Source: Cephaloticoccus sp.
GTDB taxonomy: Bacteria > Verrucomicrobiota > Verrucomicrobiia > Opitutales > Opitutaceae
Assembly (NCBI GenBank): GCA_021734075.1
Contig: JAIPJW010000002.1
Coordinates: forward strand, 12,501 to 76,500
Direction of reading: 5' to 3'
Length of the DNA: 64,000 nucleotides
Shown here: positions 31,442 through 41,979 of the stretch, one piece after another
How the letters are laid out: every line of letters starts with the position of its first letter
Position numbering within the stretch: the stretch's first letter is position 1
Notes under the pieces: model-generated
Databases searched by the model: none
Seen by the model: only the letters and a program-made list of their open reading frames with translations
Told to the model about the DNA's origin: nothing
Made by a program: the position numbers and the translations under genes

Positions 31442-33093
31442 AGCCCTTTGATCTGCTGAGCCAGGCGGTCCGGGCCAAGGAGATTCTCACGGTCCTGGCA
31501 CGACACGGTTTTGCCGATTTGATCAGTCAAATCGAATGGCCAACTGGATTTTGGCATCGGTCGGTGCCTGCACCACGTCCCACGCTGACGCTGCATGAAC
31601 GCGTTCGTCTCGCCGCCGAGGAATTGGGTCCAACCTTCGTCAAGCTGGGCCAATTTCTTTCCATGCGACCGGATGTGTTGCCCCATGCTTTCATCCTCGA
31701 GCTGCGCAAGCTGCAGGACCGCGTGCAGCCCCTGCCCTTTGAAACAATGCGGCCGGTGCTGGAGAAGGAACTGGCGGACAAACTCACCGAGATCTTTTCC
31801 CGCTTTGACGAATCTCCCGTCGCCTCGGCTTCACTTGCCCAGGTGTATACGGCCACCTTGCGGGAGACGGGTGTCCCGGTTGCCGTCAAGGTGCAAAAAC
31901 CCGACATCCGCCACAACATCGAGATCGACCTGGAATTAGCGGAATGGCTGGCCGGCAAGTTGCAGGCCCATGTCAGCGCCCTTCAGGCCATTGATTTGAC
32001 CGGTATTGTAGGTGAAGCACATCGCGGCGTGCAGCGGGAACTAGATTTTGAAACCGAGGCGCACAATCAGGAGTATTTCAACGCCCTCAATCCGCATCCC
32101 GAACAGGTCTTTGCTCCCGAGGTATACCACCGCTACTGCAATGCGCGCGTGCTGGTCATGGAGCATATTGTCGGCGAACCGGTTGATCGTGCCTCGCTCC
32201 CTGCCGCGCAATTGCGTCAGGTTGCCGCCCATGGTGCCACCTCTCTCATGCGGCAGGTGCTGGTGCATGGTTTTTTTCATGCCGACCCCCATTCCGGCAA
32301 TGTGATGGTCACTCCGGACGGGCGGCTGTGTTTCCTGGATTGGGGACTCGTCGGCCATCTCACCCGGCGACTGCGCTATGCCCTGGCGGATTTTTGGATT
32401 GCGGCCGTGGATCAGGATGCGGATCGCATCGTGCAAATTGCCGCCGATCTCGCCCCGGTTGATGCCCGTCCCAAATTGCGCTTGATGGAGCAGGAAATCA
32501 CCCTCGCGCTCCGCGAGGAACTTAATTTCACCATCGGGCATCTCGAACTGGGCCGGGCCATGCTAAAGCTGCTGTTTATCTTCAGCCGGCATGGCATCCC
32601 ACTATCGCGCGACTATTCCTACATGGCCAAGGCCATCTTGGCCATCGAGGAGGTCGGCCGAAATCTGGATCCTGAGTTTGACCTTCGGCCTCATGCCAGG
32701 TCCGTGCTGCGTGAACTCTATCGCGAGCGCAACAATCCCCGCACCCTGCTGCGTCGCAGCCGCGAGATGCTCCGCTCCACCTTTGCGAGCCTGCAGGATT
32801 TGCCGTCCGAATTGCACCGGCTGGTGCGTCGCCTAGAGCACGACAATCTTACCATCAAGCTGCAGCATCGCGGCCTCGAGGATCATGACGATGCCATGAA
32901 GATTGCCGCCAATCGCATCACCCTCGGGGTGATCATCGGGGCGCTTATCATTGGCTCATCCCTCATAGTGACCACGGGCATCCAGCCCCACCTGTTCGGT
33001 TTCCCCGCACTCGGGATAGTGGGTTATCTGCTTTCCGCCGTCCTCGGTCTCTATGTCGTCTGGGACATCATCCGTCAGGGGCACCATAAGTGA
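31438..33093 (+). CDS. ABC1/AarF/UbiB-family atypical kinase
   Basis: LGPTFVKLGQFLSMRPD; ASASLAQVYTA; HADPHSGNVMVTPDGRLCFLDWGLVG; two C-terminal TM. Confidence 0.93.
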   Translation: MKPFDLLSQAVRAKEILTVLARHGFADLISQIEWPTGFWHRSVPAPRPTLTLHERVRLAAEELGPTFVKLGQFLSMRPDVLPHAFILELRKLQDRVQPLPFETMRPVLEKELADKLTEIFSRFDESPVASASLAQVYTATLRETGVPVAVKVQKPDIRHNIEIDLELAEWLAGKLQAHVSALQAIDLTGIVGEAHRGVQRELDFETEAHNQEYFNALNPHPEQVFAPEVYHRYCNARVLVMEHIVGEPVDRASLPAAQLRQVAAHGATSLMRQVLVHGFFHADPHSGNVMVTPDGRLCFLDWGLVGHLTRRLRYALADFWIAAVDQDADRIVQIAADLAPVDARPKLRLMEQEITLALREELNFTIGHLELGRAMLKLLFIFSRHGIPLSRDYSYMAKAILAIEEVGRNLDPEFDLRPHARSVLRELYRERNNPRTLLRRSREMLRSTFASLQDLPSELHRLVRRLEHDNLTIKLQHRGLEDHDDAMKIAANRITLGVIIGALIIGSSLIVTTGIQPHLFGFPALGIVGYLLSAVLGLYVVWDIIRQGHHK

Positions 33094-33172
33094 CCCTCCG
33101 GTTGATCCACCTAGGCATCCCTCCCACGGGAAAGCTGTTGCCGGTCGGGTCCGGAGTGCTTGATGTGCCTGC

Positions 33173-35764
33173 ATGTCCGATAACAATGCCATGACCGCGC
33201 CCGAGGTTGACCCCCGCAACCCGGCGGTTTGGTCGCGCCCGGAAATCCTGGCCCCCGCCGGTGATTGGGACTGTGTGCGCGCGGCCGTGGAAAATGGGGC
33301 GGATGCAATTTACTTCGGTCTGGAACGATTCAACGCACGAATGCGCGCCAAGAATTTCACCCAGGCAGACCTGCCTGCCTTGATGGAGTTTTTGCACAAG
33401 CGCGGGGTGCGCGGCTATGTGACGTTTAACACGTTGGTTTTTGCCGATGAATTGGCTTCTGCGGAGGATTACCTGAAGGGCATCATCGCCTCTGGAGTGG
33501 ATGCCGCCATCGTGCAGGACATCGGCATCTGTCGGCTCATCCGACGACTATCCCCGGACTTCCCCATTCACACCTCGACGCAGATGACCATCTCTTGTGC
33601 GGCTGGCGTGGAGTTCGCCCGTGAGCTGGGGGCTCAACTCGTGGTGCTGGCCCGGGAGAATTCGATCAAGGAAATCCTCGCGATTCAGGCAGCGCAAAAG
33701 TCAGCGCCCCTGCCCCTCGAAGTCTTCGTTCATGGCGCACTCTGCGTCGCCTATTCGGGACAATGTCTCACCAGTGAAGCACTCGGCGGGCGCTCGGCCA
33801 ATCGCGGTGAATGCGCCCAGGCCTGCCGCATGCCCTACGAGCTTGTATCCGATGGTCAGAAAGTGAATCTGGGCGACCGCAAATATCTGCTCAGTCCGCA
33901 GGATCTGTCGGGCTTGGAAGTCTTGCCCGATATGGTGCGGGCCGGAGTGGCCTCGTTGAAGATCGAGGGCCGGCTCAAAGCTCCGGAGTATGTGGCCAGC
34001 ATCACCCGGGTTTATCGTCAGGCGTTGGACAAGGTCATGGCCGAACTTTCCGGTGAACCCACCCCGCCATTCGAACCCAAATCGGCCCGCTATGAACTCG
34101 AAATGAGTTTCTCTCGGGGGCTGTATACGGGATGGTTTCGAGGCATCAACAACCAGGAGCTCGCTCATGGCCGTTTTGGCACAAAGCGTGGCGTTTATCT
34201 CGGCGAAATTACACGCGTTCAGGGTGAAGCCGTGCATATCCGTCTGCAGGCACACACCAAACCCGGCGACGGGATTGTCTTCGATGATGGCAAGCCGGAA
34301 TCCGGCGAGGAGGGCGGGCGCATCTATCAGGTGGAAACCGGCGTGGGTGATTCCGTCCTGCACTTCGGTCACGGAGACATCAATTTCAACCGGGTGCGTG
34401 CCGGTCAGCGCGTGTGGAAAACCAATGACCCCGCCCTCGACCGCGAAGTGCGCAAGACTTTTGCCGGCGACAAAATCCGTTTTCAGCGCAGTATCGACGT
34501 GGAAGTCCACGGTCGCGTCGGAATTCCCCTCACCCTCATAGTGAATGATCGCACGGGTCATGTGGTGCGACTTGACTCCAATCTGCCGCTGGAAGTGGCA
34601 ACGCAACATCCCCTCACCACCGAGCGTTTGCGCGACCAGCTGGGTCGCCTGGGTGGCACGCCCTTTCAACTCGACCGTCTGGATAATCAACTCGAAGACG
34701 AAGTCATCATTCCGCTCAGCGAATTGAATCGGTTGCGCCGCGACGCGGTCGCTGAACTGGCAAGCCTCCGGGCCAGGCCGAAACGCTGGGCCCTGCACGC
34801 CGGCCGGACCGGAAATTCAACCCTGACCGCCAAGGCGCCGTCGGCGCCGGCAAGCCCCGTCAACTCCGCGCCCGAGATCATCGCGGTCATCCGCAATCTT
34901 GATCAACTTGCGCCGGCTTGGTCCACCGGGGCACGCACCCTTTATTGCGAGTTCGAAAACCCCAAACACTACCGTGAAGCCGTCGCCGCTTTCCGCGAAC
35001 TTCAGCGCGTGGAAACCACAGGTTCCAGTGCTCCATCAGCTGCCACCATCTGGGTTGCCCCGCCGCGTATCTTCAAGCCGGGGGAGGAATGGATCTTGCA
35101 ACAGGTGCGCTCGTGCGCGGCGGACGGCTTCCTGGTGAGGCATCACGAGCACCTCAGGTTTTTCGCGGCTGATCGCAAACGTGGTGACTTTTCCCTGAAT
35201 GTCGCAAACCCGCTGACCGCCGAATATTTTCTGCAGCGCTATGGCCTGGAACGCGTGACGGCCAGCTACGATCTCAACATCAGTCAACTCGAGGCCTTGT
35301 TGAGCGACGCCCCGGGCTCATGGTTCGATATCACGATTCACCAGCATATGCCCATGTTTCACATGGAACATTGCGTGTTCTGCGCGTTTCTGTCCGAAGG
35401 CAAGGATTACCGCGATTGCGGCCGCCCCTGTGACACCCATCGGGTCGCGCTGCGCGATCGGGTGGGTGCAGAGCTGCCGCTCCGGGCCGATGCCGGTTGT
35501 CGCAACACGGTCTTCAACAATCGCGCCCAGACCGGAGCCGAATATGTGCAACGACTCCTCGATTTGGGTGCGCGCACTTTTCGCGTCGAGTTCATCAATG
35601 AGTCCCCGGCAGAAGTGACTCGGACCCTGCAAAGTTATCAACGGCTACTCCGCGGCGAGATCAACGGCACCGACCTGTGGCGGGAGCTTAAATTGCTCAA
35701 CCAACTCGGCGTCACCCGCGGCCAGATGGATGCATCCCCACAGGTGATCCACCGCAAGCAGTAA
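33173..35764 (+). CDS. U32 family peptidase (collagenase-like, YegQ/RlhA type)
   Basis: EILAPAGDWDCVRAAVENGADAIYFGLERFNARMRA; EVFVHGALCVAYSGQCLTSEALGGRSANRGECAQACRMPY. Confidence 0.93.
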   Translation: MSDNNAMTAPEVDPRNPAVWSRPEILAPAGDWDCVRAAVENGADAIYFGLERFNARMRAKNFTQADLPALMEFLHKRGVRGYVTFNTLVFADELASAEDYLKGIIASGVDAAIVQDIGICRLIRRLSPDFPIHTSTQMTISCAAGVEFARELGAQLVVLARENSIKEILAIQAAQKSAPLPLEVFVHGALCVAYSGQCLTSEALGGRSANRGECAQACRMPYELVSDGQKVNLGDRKYLLSPQDLSGLEVLPDMVRAGVASLKIEGRLKAPEYVASITRVYRQALDKVMAELSGEPTPPFEPKSARYELEMSFSRGLYTGWFRGINNQELAHGRFGTKRGVYLGEITRVQGEAVHIRLQAHTKPGDGIVFDDGKPESGEEGGRIYQVETGVGDSVLHFGHGDINFNRVRAGQRVWKTNDPALDREVRKTFAGDKIRFQRSIDVEVHGRVGIPLTLIVNDRTGHVVRLDSNLPLEVATQHPLTTERLRDQLGRLGGTPFQLDRLDNQLEDEVIIPLSELNRLRRDAVAELASLRARPKRWALHAGRTGNSTLTAKAPSAPASPVNSAPEIIAVIRNLDQLAPAWSTGARTLYCEFENPKHYREAVAAFRELQRVETTGSSAPSAATIWVAPPRIFKPGEEWILQQVRSCAADGFLVRHHEHLRFFAADRKRGDFSLNVANPLTAEYFLQRYGLERVTASYDLNISQLEALLSDAPGSWFDITIHQHMPMFHMEHCVFCAFLSEGKDYRDCGRPCDTHRVALRDRVGAELPLRADAGCRNTVFNNRAQTGAEYVQRLLDLGARTFRVEFINESPAEVTRTLQSYQRLLRGEINGTDLWRELKLLNQLGVTRGQMDASPQVIHRKQ

Positions 35765-35790
35765 TCTGTCACAACCGCTCCTGGGTCGGA

Positions 35791-36021
35791 TCACGCCGCT
35801 TTTTTGCGCAGAGCCGTCACCAAACCGGACAGGATCAGCACCCCGCCGGCAATATAATACCAGACATGCTCCGGTTGCCGGGTCTTGCCGTCCCAGACAT
35901 TGGCCACCTCGGTTCCGACCGAATCCGCCACCCCGACCACAGAATCTTCCCGGCGCGTGCCCTGCACGATGATGAGTATGCCGGATATGATCAAGCAAAG
36001 TGCGATTACTATGGATTTCAT
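35791..36021 (-). CDS. DUF3185-like two-TM protein
   Basis: 76 aa, N- and C-terminal TM, VWYYIAGGVLILSGL. Confidence 0.7.
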   Translation of the reverse strand: MKSIVIALCLIISGILIIVQGTRREDSVVGVADSVGTEVANVWDGKTRQPEHVWYYIAGGVLILSGLVTALRKKAA

Positions 36022-36359
36022 ATTATAAGATGAGCCAGGTTGGCGGGACGCCCCGCATGGGCCGCATGCAGCATGCTGAGCCGGGCTGACCCCGGCGCGA
36101 TAATATTATGTCTGAGTTTCCCCGGCCAAGACGGGGCCGCTTTACCGCGACCCCGTCAGGTCCAGCTTCAACTAACAATCCTGCAGTTTTATCCACAGGA
36201 AGGGATGCCACGATTGGACAATTTCAATCCACGCGGGTTCCAATTCACTCCACCTTCGGGCGTAACCCAAGAAAGTTGGCGAAATTTTTACTTACTCCGG
36301 TGGATTTCTGGTGTGGACTCATCACTCATCCCGCTCTTAGTGACCACGTAACCCACACC

Positions 36360-37583
36360 ATGCCACCAGCCGATTCCCCGCGACCGGAGCACAATCCGGG
36401 CCTCCCCAACAGCAAGCTCAGTGACCTTGAAATCAAAGACGCCCATCTGATCTTTCAGTCCGCTTGGGACGATTTGATGGACGATGTGAGCAAGGAAGAC
36501 CTGCGATTCCCCAAGGAAATCATCCTCTTGGGTGGAGCACCCGGCGCCGGCAAAGGGACCAACACGGATTTTATCGCCAAGGCCCGCGGCTTGACCTGTC
36601 CGCCCGTGGTCATCAGTTCCCTGCTTGATTCACCGGAAGCCAAGCGGCTGAAGGACGCCGGAGCGATGGTGGGGGATCGGGAGGTCATCGGTCTGCTGCT
36701 ACGGGAGTTGATGAAGCCGGATTACCGTGATGGGGTCATCCTGGATGGATTTCCCCGGACCCGGGTGCAGGTGGAGTGCCTCAAGATGATCGTGGATAAG
36801 ATGCATCAGTTGCGGCGTGAGTTCTACGGCACTCCCCTGGGCATACACTTTCGACTGCCAACCATCCACAGCATGGTCTTGTTCGTGGACGAAAAGGAAT
36901 CCATCGCCCGCCAACTCAAACGCGGCCGCGAGACTCGAATGCACAACGAGGAGGTGTTGCGCACGGGGGTCGGCACCCTCTGGGAAGACCGGGCCACCGA
37001 TCATGACGAGGCCCTCGCCCAACGCCGCTATCGCGTGTTCAAGGAGCAGACTTGGGATGCCCTGCAGTCGCTGAAGGAACTCTTTCACTATCACTTCATC
37101 AATGCGCAGGGTTCGATCAGTGAAGTGGAGCAAAATATCACCGCCGAGCTCGATTATCAGAGCACCTTGGAATTGGACCCCCTCACCGTTGACCGGCTGC
37201 GTGGCGTGCCGGTGGCAAGTGACATCATTGTGCATGCCCGGCAGGAACTGGTTAAACGGCTGGATGGATATGAAATAGAGCATCCGGCACTGTTTGCCCG
37301 TGTCGTCAGTTTCATTGAGCACAAAATCATGCCGATTGTGCTACGCCATGCGATTTCCGGCAGTGCCCATATCAATACCGAGGACACGACCTTGGAGGAT
37401 CCCCACGCCCTGGCCATGCTCATCGACGTATTTTCCGAACGTGGATATCATGCCCTGGTTGACCTGCATAAGATCGAGGTGCCCGAAAAAGTTAACCTCG
37501 AGACTGGCAAGATCTCCTGTCGCACCAAAAAGGTCTTTCGCATCCAGATTCGCTTTCAGGGCTCTGAAATCCGCCGCGGGTGA
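36360..37583 (+). CDS. Adenylate-kinase-like nucleoside monophosphate kinase with long C-terminal extension
   Basis: LLGGAPGAGKGTNTDFIA P-loop and DGFPRTRVQVE NMP kinase signature; probable ATG at 36360 (ORF open from 36108). Confidence 0.8.
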   Translation: MPPADSPRPEHNPGLPNSKLSDLEIKDAHLIFQSAWDDLMDDVSKEDLRFPKEIILLGGAPGAGKGTNTDFIAKARGLTCPPVVISSLLDSPEAKRLKDAGAMVGDREVIGLLLRELMKPDYRDGVILDGFPRTRVQVECLKMIVDKMHQLRREFYGTPLGIHFRLPTIHSMVLFVDEKESIARQLKRGRETRMHNEEVLRTGVGTLWEDRATDHDEALAQRRYRVFKEQTWDALQSLKELFHYHFINAQGSISEVEQNITAELDYQSTLELDPLTVDRLRGVPVASDIIVHARQELVKRLDGYEIEHPALFARVVSFIEHKIMPIVLRHAISGSAHINTEDTTLEDPHALAMLIDVFSERGYHALVDLHKIEVPEKVNLETGKISCRTKKVFRIQIRFQGSEIRRG

Positions 37584-37593
37584 CCTTGGGCGA

Positions 37594-38166
37594 TCACGTG
37601 CCATTCAAGCCGGGCAATCCGTCGATACTGGCCCGGTTCTTGCGGGCCCGGTAGTCAGCCAGTCCCGCGGGTCCCATTTTCTCGCACAATTTGTCGAGCA
37701 CACCGCGCGGGCCGGCGTAGTCGTAAAACGGCACCGCAAAACCGCACGAGTCGGCAATCCGCGTCACCTGCACCCGGATAATGGTGCGCAGGCCGACCAA
37801 TGCGGGAAAATTCGCCCTTAAGCTTTCAAACTCCTGATCCCCGGGCTCAACCACCTCGCCGTGTCCATGCAACCGGATTATTTTTGGAGCGCCCTCAAAG
37901 GCACAAAACATCAACACAATGCGGCCGTTCTCCCGCAGGTGCGCCACGGTTTCGATGCCACTGCCGGTCAAATCCGCATAAGCGACTTCATGCGGTCCCA
38001 GGACACGGAACGCATCCCCACCTTTGGGTGAACAATTAACATGTAAGTCCGCTGCCAGCGGCGCTGTCGCCACGAAAAACATCCTTTGTTCCTCGATCCA
38101 TTGACGAATTTCCGTGGTGATCTCTGCAAAGGTCTTGCCCATGACCATCGAGTTATGCCCACCCAC
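37594..38166 (-). CDS. Pyridoxamine 5'-phosphate oxidase family protein
   Basis: FFVATAPLAADLHVNCSPKGGDAFRVLGPHEVAYADLTGSGIETVAHLRENGRIVLMF. Confidence 0.85.
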   Translation of the reverse strand: MGGHNSMVMGKTFAEITTEIRQWIEEQRMFFVATAPLAADLHVNCSPKGGDAFRVLGPHEVAYADLTGSGIETVAHLRENGRIVLMFCAFEGAPKIIRLHGHGEVVEPGDQEFESLRANFPALVGLRTIIRVQVTRIADSCGFAVPFYDYAGPRGVLDKLCEKMGPAGLADYRARKNRASIDGLPGLNGT

Positions 38167-38275
38167 GGCCGGACGACGAGGCCATTATACTGGCTTGTCC
38201 ACTGGTCGGAAAATATCTAGGTCAGGCCCGACCCATATTACGTATTCCCCCCTCCGCCTCAACTGATCCCACCCC

Positions 38276-38626
38276 ATGAAAAACCTCATCATCCTGTTGG
38301 AACTTGCCATTGTCGTGCTGATTTTAGCCGGTGTTTGGAAAACTTTCACCAAGGCCGGCCAACCCGGCTGGGCTGCCATCATCCCGATCTTCAACCTTTA
38401 CATCCTCATCAAGGTCGCCGGACGACCGGGCTGGTGGCTGCTGTTGTTTATCATCCCCGTGGTGAATCTCATCATCGGCATCATCGTGGCCATTGATGTC
38501 GCCAAGGCCTTCGGCAAAGGGACTGGATTCGGGGTGGGCCTGGCCTTGTTGGGCTTCATCTTTTACCCGATTCTGGGATTCGGTGACGCCACGTATCAGG
38601 GAAGCAGTATTCCTGCCCAAGCCTGA
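38276..38626 (+). CDS. DUF5684-like membrane protein
   Basis: FTKAGQPGWAAIIPIFNLYILIKVAGRPGWWLLLFIIPVVNLI; DVAKAFGKGTGFGVGLALLGFIFYPILGFG. Confidence 0.75.
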   Translation: MKNLIILLELAIVVLILAGVWKTFTKAGQPGWAAIIPIFNLYILIKVAGRPGWWLLLFIIPVVNLIIGIIVAIDVAKAFGKGTGFGVGLALLGFIFYPILGFGDATYQGSSIPAQA

Positions 38627-38647
38627 GTATTCAGGCTGAAACCTCCG

Positions 38648-38682
38648 ATCCGCCCGAGGTCAATGTCCCGGGCGGATTTTTT
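38648..38682 (+). terminator. Intrinsic terminator
   Basis: ATCCGCCCG-aggtcaatgtcc-CGGGCGGATTTTTT. Confidence 0.88.
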
Positions 38683-38700
38683 ACGCCCACCCCGGCAAGT

Positions 38701-39936
38701 TCATTCAAATCGCAACGCCTCGATGGGATCGAGCGACGAAGCCTTGTAGGCGGGATAAAAGCCAAATCCCACGCCGATTCCGGAGCACACCAACAGGCCG
38801 ATCCCGGCCCAAAGCCACGGAAAGATTATCGCGGCATTCATCATCATGGCGATGCCATTGCCTGCCACCACGCCGATCAGGATTCCGGCTACACCGCCAG
38901 CCAGGGAAATCACCACGGACTCGATCAGGAATTGCACCAAGATACTGTTCTTGCGGGCGCCAATGGACTTGCGAATACCGATCTCCTTGGTGCGTTCCGT
39001 CACACTCACCAACATGATGTTCATGATACCCACGCCGGCGGCGAGCAAGGCGATGGCACTGATCACAAAAGCCCCCGAACTGACGGCATTGGCCACTTTG
39101 GCAAACTGGGCCACCAGTGACTCATTGGAAAACAGTTCGAAATCATTCTCATCCTCGGGCTTGAGTCCCCGGGCGATGCGCATGGCGGTGATCGCCTTGT
39201 CGATGGTCTCGTAATAGACTTCCTGGGATGGAGCCTGTGACGCGATGTTCAGGGACTGGCTCTCGTTGCCAAATTCCATGGCAAAACGGGTGATGGGCAC
39301 GATGACGATGCTGTCCTGATCGTTGCCAAAGGAGGAACCCCGTTCCAACGCCTGGCCGATCACCGTGTAGGTGCGACCGCGCACCTTGACGACCTTGCCC
39401 AAGGCCGATTCAGTGGGGAAAAGCGCTTTGGCAATCGCCGATCCGATCCAGCAGACCGGTCGTCCCAACGCCACCTCCGCCTCCGTGAAATTGCGACCGA
39501 TATCGATGACATACTGGTTGGCCGCAAGGTAATGCTGATTGCCTCCCCCGAAGGTAATGCCGGGTGTGGTCTTGCGGTTTTCATAGACCGCCTGCGCCGG
39601 AGCCCCGCGAAAATCGTAGAGTTCCAAGCTGACTACATCCGCAATTCCCTCCATCAGTCGTTGATATCGCTGACCTTCGTTCAGGGTGATATTGCGCCGC
39701 AGCCGGTATTTGCGGTTGTTGCCGTTGTTGAATCCGGAAGGGTATTTTTGGAATTGAAACGCGTTGGTGCCCAGAATGTTTAGGCCGGACTCTATGGATC
39801 CGCGCAGCGCCGAGACGATGGTCATCACGCCAATGACTGAAAAGACCCCGATCGTAATGCCCGACATGGTGAGGAATGAACGCAGCTTGTTCACGCCCAA
39901 CGAACTGAAAGCCATCCTGAGTATTTCTTTGAGCAT
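38701..39936 (-). CDS. MacB-like ABC transporter permease
   Basis: LGVNKLRSFLTMSGITIGVFSVIGVMTIVSALRGSIESG; SVTERTKEIGIRKSIGARKNSILVQFLIESVVIS. Confidence 0.92.
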   Translation of the reverse strand: MLKEILRMAFSSLGVNKLRSFLTMSGITIGVFSVIGVMTIVSALRGSIESGLNILGTNAFQFQKYPSGFNNGNNRKYRLRRNITLNEGQRYQRLMEGIADVVSLELYDFRGAPAQAVYENRKTTPGITFGGGNQHYLAANQYVIDIGRNFTEAEVALGRPVCWIGSAIAKALFPTESALGKVVKVRGRTYTVIGQALERGSSFGNDQDSIVIVPITRFAMEFGNESQSLNIASQAPSQEVYYETIDKAITAMRIARGLKPEDENDFELFSNESLVAQFAKVANAVSSGAFVISAIALLAAGVGIMNIMLVSVTERTKEIGIRKSIGARKNSILVQFLIESVVISLAGGVAGILIGVVAGNGIAMMMNAAIIFPWLWAGIGLLVCSGIGVGFGFYPAYKASSLDPIEALRFE

Positions 39937-39948
39937 TGGGTGTGGCGC

Positions 39949-41202
39949 TTATTCGTAACGGAGGGCAACGACCGGGTCCAGCCGCGAGGCAGTCCAAGCC
40001 GGTGCAAACCCGGAGATGATGCCGGTGGCAACCGCCACGATCATGCTAATGTTGACCAAGCCAAAGGAGAAGACCACCGGGAGGGCAGGCATGGCAGCTT
40101 GAATTCCCAGACACAGGCCGAATGTCACCCCCAGCCCCACCACCCCGCCGATCAGACAGATTGATACCGCCTCGATCAAAAATTGCAGCAGGATCGTGCG
40201 ACGCCGGGCGCCCAGGGCCTTGCGGGTGCCGATCTCCTTGGTGCGCTCCTTCACGCTGACAAAAGTGATGTTCATGATGCCTATGGCTCCAACGAACAGC
40301 GAAAGACCGGTGATGAACAATCCAGCCATGGCGATACCCTTCTTCACCGGCTCGAGTTGATCCTTGAAAGCCTGCTGTTGATTGATGGAGAAATTGTCCC
40401 GTTCCCCGGGCAATTGGCCGCGGACCCGGCGCATGGCCCCGATCAATTCGTCCGTGGCCTCACCCATGCGGGTCTTGTCCCGCACCTTCACCCGCAGCTG
40501 GGCGTTGTTGCGACTGACCCCGAAATATTTTCGGTAGGCGGTGAGGGGCAGGATCACTTGGGAATCAAAGCTGAACAATCCGAGGAATGAACCTTGTTTC
40601 GCTAGCACCCCTATCACGGTGAAAGGCTGACCCTTGATCAAAATGGTCTGGTCCAGCGCCGGATGCGAGGGGAAGAGTGCCTGTGCCACGTCGAATCCCA
40701 ATACGGCCACCTGGCGTCCACCGACGGATTCGGTCTCGTTGAAGAGCCGCCCCCCGTCAAAATCAGCCGACATCAATCGTGAATAGCTGTGGGTCGTGCC
40801 AAAGACAAAGACGCCGCTGACTTGCTGGGCTCCCGCCTTGATGCTCACCCCGCTGGCCACCACCGGCACGGCAATCTCAAGCAGGGAATTGGGGGTTTGG
40901 GCGATCACCCGGTTGAGTTTTTCGGCCTGCTCCGGCATGACCGTCGGCCGGTTGCGATAATTCCACCAGTCCTCGACATTGCGCCAGGGCCATTTTTGCA
41001 CGTAAAGCACGTCGTCACCCAACATCGCCAGGCTGTTTTCAAATCCCCGGTCAATGCCGTTGATGGCCGTGCCCATCAGGGTCACGGCCACGATGCCGAT
41101 GATGACCCCGAGGGCGGTCAGCACCGAGCGCATCGCGTTTGCCTTGATCTGGGCATACGCGATCCGGAAACTCTCAACGAACTCATAGATTAATCGCAGC
41201 AT
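39949..41202 (-). CDS. MacB-like ABC transporter permease (second paralog)
   Basis: MRSVLTALGVIIGIVAVTLMGTAINGIDRGF; SVKERTKEIGTRKALGARRRTILLQFLIEAVSI. Confidence 0.92.
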   Translation of the reverse strand: MLRLIYEFVESFRIAYAQIKANAMRSVLTALGVIIGIVAVTLMGTAINGIDRGFENSLAMLGDDVLYVQKWPWRNVEDWWNYRNRPTVMPEQAEKLNRVIAQTPNSLLEIAVPVVASGVSIKAGAQQVSGVFVFGTTHSYSRLMSADFDGGRLFNETESVGGRQVAVLGFDVAQALFPSHPALDQTILIKGQPFTVIGVLAKQGSFLGLFSFDSQVILPLTAYRKYFGVSRNNAQLRVKVRDKTRMGEATDELIGAMRRVRGQLPGERDNFSINQQQAFKDQLEPVKKGIAMAGLFITGLSLFVGAIGIMNITFVSVKERTKEIGTRKALGARRRTILLQFLIEAVSICLIGGVVGLGVTFGLCLGIQAAMPALPVVFSFGLVNISMIVAVATGIISGFAPAWTASRLDPVVALRYE

Positions 41203-41207
41203 GGAGA

Positions 41208-41942
41208 TTATTCTGCCGGACCGTCGCTTTCTATCAGTCCATCGCGCAACCGGACGATCCGGCGGGCATGCCGCGCGATTTCCTCTTCGTGGGTGACCAC
41301 AATGATGGTGTTACCCTGTTCATAGAGATCATCAAACAGCGCCATGATTTCGACGCCGGTCTTGGAGTCCAGATTCCCGGTCGGCTCGTCGGCCAAGATG
41401 ATTGAAGGGTGGTTGACCAGGGCCCGGGCGACGGCCACGCGCTGCCGTTGCCCGCCGGAGAGTTCATTGGGCTTGTGGTGCATCCGGTTGCCCAGTCCCA
41501 CATTTTCCAGCACCTCGGTCGCACGATCCCGTCGGGCATGGGATGAATATCCCGCATAGATCAGGGGCAGCTCGACGTTGCTCAGGGCGGTGGCCCGGGG
41601 AAGCAGATTGAAGGTTTGGAACACAAAGCCGATTTCGCGGTTACGAATTTCCGCCAATTCGTCATCTATCATGGCCGCGACATCCTTGTTGTTGAACTGG
41701 TAATGTCCGGCCGTGGGCGTGTCCAGACACCCCAGCATGTTCATGAGCGTGGATTTGCCACTGCCCGATGGCCCCATGATCGCCAGATACTCGTTGCGGT
41801 AGATTTTCAGATCCACACCGCGCAAGGCATGAATGATCTCCGAACCCATCGTATACAGTTTGGTCACTCCCTCGATTTCAATGACGAGGTCGCCCTTGGG
41901 CCGGACATGGCGCGCAGTGGTCGGAGCAGCGGGTGAAATCAT
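41208..41942 (-). CDS. MacB/LolD-type ABC transporter ATP-binding protein
   Basis: [48 protein letters not shown]; probable start MISPAAP (ORF to 42074). Confidence 0.93.
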   Translation of the reverse strand: MISPAAPTTARHVRPKGDLVIEIEGVTKLYTMGSEIIHALRGVDLKIYRNEYLAIMGPSGSGKSTLMNMLGCLDTPTAGHYQFNNKDVAAMIDDELAEIRNREIGFVFQTFNLLPRATALSNVELPLIYAGYSSHARRDRATEVLENVGLGNRMHHKPNELSGGQRQRVAVARALVNHPSIILADEPTGNLDSKTGVEIMALFDDLYEQGNTIIVVTHEEEIARHARRIVRLRDGLIESDGPAE

Positions 41943-41979
41943 TTGGAAAAGTTTATGATCGGCTTGAACCCAATCCGGT

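Noticed and set aside
33701-34798. 365-aa minus-strand ORF opposite the U32 peptidase
   Set aside because: Shadow ORF in an opposite-strand frame of a strongly supported gene.
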